A stretch of 64,000 bases of DNA, from assembly GCA_007570785.1 (NCBI GenBank), contig ML664161.1:11409960-11473959 (forward strand). Direction: 5' to 3'. The DNA comes from Antilocapra americana. Taxonomy: Eukaryota; Chordata; Mammalia; Artiodactyla; Antilocapridae. This document shows, piece after piece, positions 60,491 through 64,000 of the stretch; position 1 is the stretch's first letter; each line of letters opens with the position of its first letter. A model generated the notes under the pieces. It searched no databases. It had not been told where the DNA came from and saw only the letters and a list, made by a program, of their open reading frames with translations. A program made the position numbers and the translations under genes.

Positions 60491-62041
60491 ACTTCCCCTA
60501 GGTCACCCTATGGTAACTCAAGCAGCAGACTTTGACTTGTAATCCAGTTATGTTAGATTGCCAAACTCTTGCTATTAACCACTTTAATTAGGACCTTTCT
60601 TATTTTGTCTTATTTAAGCTGCTTTTCTCCTAGCCCTAACAGTTCTTTGCTTATATTTTATAGTATTTGTTGTTGCAAGCCAGCCCTGGAATTTCTGACA
60701 ACAGTTCAGTGATTAGCAGTGCACCCATGTGCCTAAGCCAAAGGCCTTAGAGTATTAAGTGACCTGGTAGCAAACCACACATTGAAACATTCAAGGTTTC
60801 TTCATATATTGGAGAAGAAAACCATCATGGATAATGCAAAACATGGTAATATTATTTTAGTACACGCTTTTAGTCACTGGGCATTTTACAAAAGCACCAA
60901 CTTAAAGCTGATAAATTTGACTGTAACCTTTTTTCAAATCTCCTTTAGTAGAAGTGTTAGAGATAGCAAACAGATATCAGGAGAAAAAGGGAAACAAATT
61001 GAGTGACTGGATAATCCACAGGAATCAAATAAAATGACAAAATCACTTACAATCTTAATAAGTCTTAGATTTACTTAGTTGGTTGTTTTGTTATAGCATA
61101 TTCAGCAAAATATTCCTGCAAACAACTTATATGAAAATATGATAATGTGATTCTTATCAAAAGCACTTGAAAGTAAAAGTTGATATGAGTACATAGTAAT
61201 AAAATTAAAAATAAATACTTTCCGAAAGAGGATTAGAAATGTTTTTATCACCTTCCTTAGACTGATACATTTAGGATTTTAATTTTATGAGCATAGCTTT
61301 TAGCTTCTTATAACTCCCCAGTTTACCTCCATTGTCAATTAGCACTTTAGAATTATTTTCGAGCTCTCATACGTGTTTATCTTTTTAAAATAGTCTTATC
61401 AGAAAGCCTGCTTTCTTCAGATTGTGAATAGCTACATGCTCACTATCATGAATAAAGACAGTTCCATATATTTCTATAGTAACTTTATTCCCCAGAAAGT
61501 TTGTGATTGCATTTGGCTCTTTAAAACAAAGCTCCCTGGGCTTCCTTCATCTGATAACTATTTCAGATTAGTCATCGATTGGTCTCTGTTTTCAGTACCA
61601 GGTTGCAGGCTCTTAAAGGACACAGACTGTGCACTCTGTTATACATCTTTACCCCATAGTGTCCTTTGAAATGCCAAAGAACTCTGAAGTTGTTTCATAA
61701 AAATCACTTGGATTGATTTTTATCTTTGCAGCAGAGTACAGGAGACAGGTGCCATTTCCTCTGACTTTAAGATGGTCAGACACTCCTGGAGCAGAGATTA
61801 GGAGCCATATCTCCAGTTTGCAAGCTCAGAGCTTAGCCTAGTAGCTTAATGCAGGGTTTCTCCCTGAAATACTCCTTACTGCAGACATGAATGAAACACA
61901 TACAGGCTCTGGTGTCCTAACAGCAATTGCCTATGGCCAGCTGGAATTTTCTTTGAAGTTATAATTATTTTATCTTCAGAAATTCTGTAAATATTACATT
62001 GTATTTCCTGTATTTATTCAAATATAGAAATATCATTGCAT
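60491..62041. other. unassigned interval
   Basis: 1.55 kb; no repeat, exon or RNA gene recognised. Confidence 0.5.
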
Positions 62042-62053
62042 ATACTTAATATT

Positions 62054-62276
62054 ATCCTCCCTGGTGGCTCAGTGATAAATGATCTGCCTGCCAATGCAGG
62101 GGACTCAAGAGACACAGATTCGATCCCTGGATCAGGAAGATCCCCTGAAGAAGGAAATGACAGCCCATTTCAGCATTCTTGTCTGGGAAATCCCATGGAC
62201 AGAGGAGCCTGGCAGGCTACAGTCCATGGTATCACAAAGTGGGACACGACTTAGCAACTAAACAACAACAACAAAA
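62054..62276 (+). mobile_element. Bov-tA SINE
   Basis: ctccctggtggctcagtgat head, gattcgatccctggatcagg, ggcaggctacagtccatgg, and an acaacaacaacaa tail. Flanked by 12-bp repeats atacttaatatt / atacttaacatt (62042-62053 and 62277-62288), one mismatch. Confidence 0.92.
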
Positions 62277-62288
62277 ATACTTAACATT

Positions 62289-62657
62289 GACTAAGACAGA
62301 TATACTAGGAAGTCATGCTACCTGTATCATGCAGGTCCTATTATTTCCTTCCTTTACCTAGCACACCTGGAACATGTGTGTTCCAGTTTAAGAAACTTTG
62401 GTGAGATCTTTCACAAAAATTCCTTTGCTGTAAGTTTTAGTATAACATGTTTTCAGATATAGAAATTCACATGGATAGTACAGATTATTGAGAAGGCCCT
62501 TGGTTTATGGGCTAGAACACTGGCATTCATGAAACCCTAAATTCTGTTGGAGTCCTGGAAGGTTACTGTAGAATAATGAGGAAGGAAAAGGGGCAGATAT
62601 GACCTCTTCATGTTCTACTCCTTCCTTCAAACTAAGCAGCCTCATTCCCATTTGCTT
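62289..62657. other. unassigned interval
   Basis: Nothing recognised. Confidence 0.5.
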
Positions 62658-62790
62658 TTCTGTATTTTATTATTGGAACATAATTGCTTTACAATGTTAT
62701 GTTAGTTTCTGCTATACAACAAAGTGGGTCAGCTATATGTATACATACATCCCCTCCTTATTAAGCCCAAGATTTCATTTTATAAAAAGT
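62658..62790 (-). mobile_element. L1 3' terminal fragment
   Basis: Reversed L1 3' end: acataattgctttacaatg, ttatgttagtttctgctata, caacaaagtgggtcagctat, atacatacatcccctcctta. Confidence 0.8.
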
Positions 62791-63308
62791 CTTCTTGTTT
62801 TTTTTATTTTTTGTTTCTTAAAAGAGCTACTAAATTAAGAAGAATCTAATTCAAATTAAGCTTTTGACTTTCTGTAAATAACTGATTCCATTGATTCTAC
62901 TAGATATTTGTTCTGGGTACGGGCTTTCTTTTCTTCAATCAAATTCTTATAAACAATAAACAAAAAAGAGCTAATGTGTCAAAACTAAATATCATAGTGA
63001 CTTAGCACTGTAAGAATCATTCATGGATTCCAGATCCGACCTCTATATCCCTTCCATATATTATAAAGCTTTTCTGTTCAACTACTTTCATTAACGGGAG
63101 TTCACAACTTTTCAGTGCAGCCCATTTTATAGTTGGACATCTCTCTTTGTTAGTAATTTATTTCTAAAATAGAAGAGAAACCTCTTGCCTATAATTTTTG
63201 TCCCAAGCTATATACTCCCATGTGCTACAGACAAGCACAAAACAGAGGTGTCCCTCATCCACACATTAACCTTCTGATAGAAACAGATTGACTGTGAAAT
63301 CAATAAAG
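62791..63308. other. unassigned interval
   Basis: AT-rich; nothing recognised. Confidence 0.5.
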
Positions 63309-63512
63309 CGTGGTGGCACAGTGTTAAAGAATCTGTCTGCCAATTTAGGACACGCAGATTCAATCCCTGGGTTGGAAAGATCCCCTGGAGAGGGAAATAG
63401 CAACCCACTCCAGTATTCTTGCCTGGAAAATTCCATGGACAGAGCAGCCTGGTTGGGCTTCAGTTCATGGGGTCACAGGGAATTGGACACGACTGAGCAA
63501 CTGAGCTTTGAG
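63309..63512 (+). mobile_element. Bov-tA SINE
   Basis: gcgtggtggcacagtgttaa head, gattcaatccctgggttgg, cccactccagtattcttgcc, and ggacacgactgagcaactg. Confidence 0.9.
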
Positions 63513-63530
63513 CCCCTCACATGCATGCAT

Positions 63531-63682
63531 GCTGCTGCTGCTGCTGCTGCTCAGTCGCTTCAGTCGTGTCCGACTCTGTGCGACCCCCTAGACGGCAGCC
63601 CGTCAGGCTCCCCCGTCCCTGGGATTCTCCAGGCAAGAACCCTGGAGTGGGTTGCTATTTCCTTCTCCAGTGCATGAAAGTG
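63531..63682 (-). mobile_element. truncated Bov-A2 SINE
   Basis: Reversed: a (gct)7 tail, cgcttcagtcgtgtccgact, ggctcccccgtccctgggat, ctccaggcaagaaccctgga, ending at the inter-monomer linker gcatgaaagtgaatg. Only one monomer. Low divergence suggests a young copy. Confidence 0.9.
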
Positions 63683-64000
63683 AATGAACAACTTCCAAAA
63701 CCCTGGGGGGGGGCACCAGAAATAGTTCTGAAGGCCATATGTAATTTAGATTAGCAGAAAAAGAAAAAAAGGTATTTGAAGCAGCGTCAATTAGGACAAC
63801 TCTTTTTTCCCATTCCGGTTTCTCCATAAGAGGTCCTCTCATGTTAGAAGTGCCAGTGGGGCTGCAACAGTTTTGGAACTGGTTACAGGGATCTTCAGTT
63901 GGGAATACACTTATTTTGGGTTAGGGGGAATCTGTTTGGGGGGCTTGCGGTAATTCTCATGTATACCTGAGTTATCGCTGTCCATTACAATACATAGGAA
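63683..64000. other. unassigned window end
   Basis: Contains a G-run at 63705-63713. No family or exon recognised. Confidence 0.5.

Noticed and set aside
63531..63551. (GCT)n run as a coding polyalanine or polyleucine tract
   Set aside because: It is the AGC-type tail of a reversed Bov-A2 SINE.

Overview
This is a 64-kb stretch of mammalian nuclear DNA. The repeats place it in a ruminant, most likely a pecoran such as cattle or a close relative. It carries ten BovB (RTE-type LINE) fragments, many Bov-tA and Bov-A2 SINEs, two CHR-2-type SINEs and ruminant-type L1 3' ends with the characteristic G-rich 3' UTR. It also has two short mariner-derived elements and older mammalian layers (L1M, L2, MIR, MaLR and ERVL LTRs). 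The DNA is AT-rich and I see no CpG island. I found no multi-exon host gene and no functional RNA gene. It reads as a gene desert or the interior of a very large intron.

The only host-derived coding sequence is a processed retrocopy of ribosomal protein gene RPL17 on the minus strand (ORF 16634-17188). Its 184-codon frame is intact, and it still shows a pyrimidine-rich 5' start, a degenerate A-rich tail, a 14-bp target-site duplication (TSD) and a TTTT/AAAA integration site.

Layout. 1-5.6 kb: an A-tract at the window edge, a twin-primed L1 (653-1519), a solo MaLR LTR (2277-2642), a BovB 3' end (3722-4380) and a Bov-tA. 5.6-16.5 kb: mostly unique AT-rich DNA with CHR-2, old L1, L2, a mariner MITE, a perfect 59-bp inverted repeat (13907-14174) and an MLT2-like LTR. 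16.5-26 kb: the RPL17 retrocopy, BovB, two old L1 3' ends, a putative LTR, CHR-2 and two Bov-tA copies. 26-41 kb: the BovB-dense core, with two long minus-strand fragments (26226-28025, 29787-32318), a BovB with a duplicated 5' segment (35835-36655) and a chimeric BovB interrupted by an L1 (38931-41048). 41-54 kb: Bov-tA copies, an ancient L1 split by a MaLR LTR (43692-46140), a BovB split by Bov-A2 (47872-49396) and a minus-strand L1 series split by two BovB and one SINE (50430-53750). 54-64 kb: a MIR, an (AC)n tract, nested L1 3' ends (55360-56775), Bov-A2 and Bov-tA copies and a second mariner MITE.

The elements do not form a pathway. The content is a record of retrotransposition, and the nesting gives relative ages: L1M, L2 and MIR oldest, then MaLR/ERVL LTRs, then BovB, then Bov-tA/Bov-A2 and ruminant L1. 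I found no evidence of a new biological system. The points most worth a second look are structural: the perfect inverted repeat, the chimeric and template-jumped BovB copies, the twin-primed L1 with a short 3' transduction, a SINE flanked by a fold-back microsatellite, and the unusually well-preserved RPL17 retrocopy. Family names come from recognition of consensus motifs, not from a database search. Boundaries without a TSD are good to about 10-20 bases.
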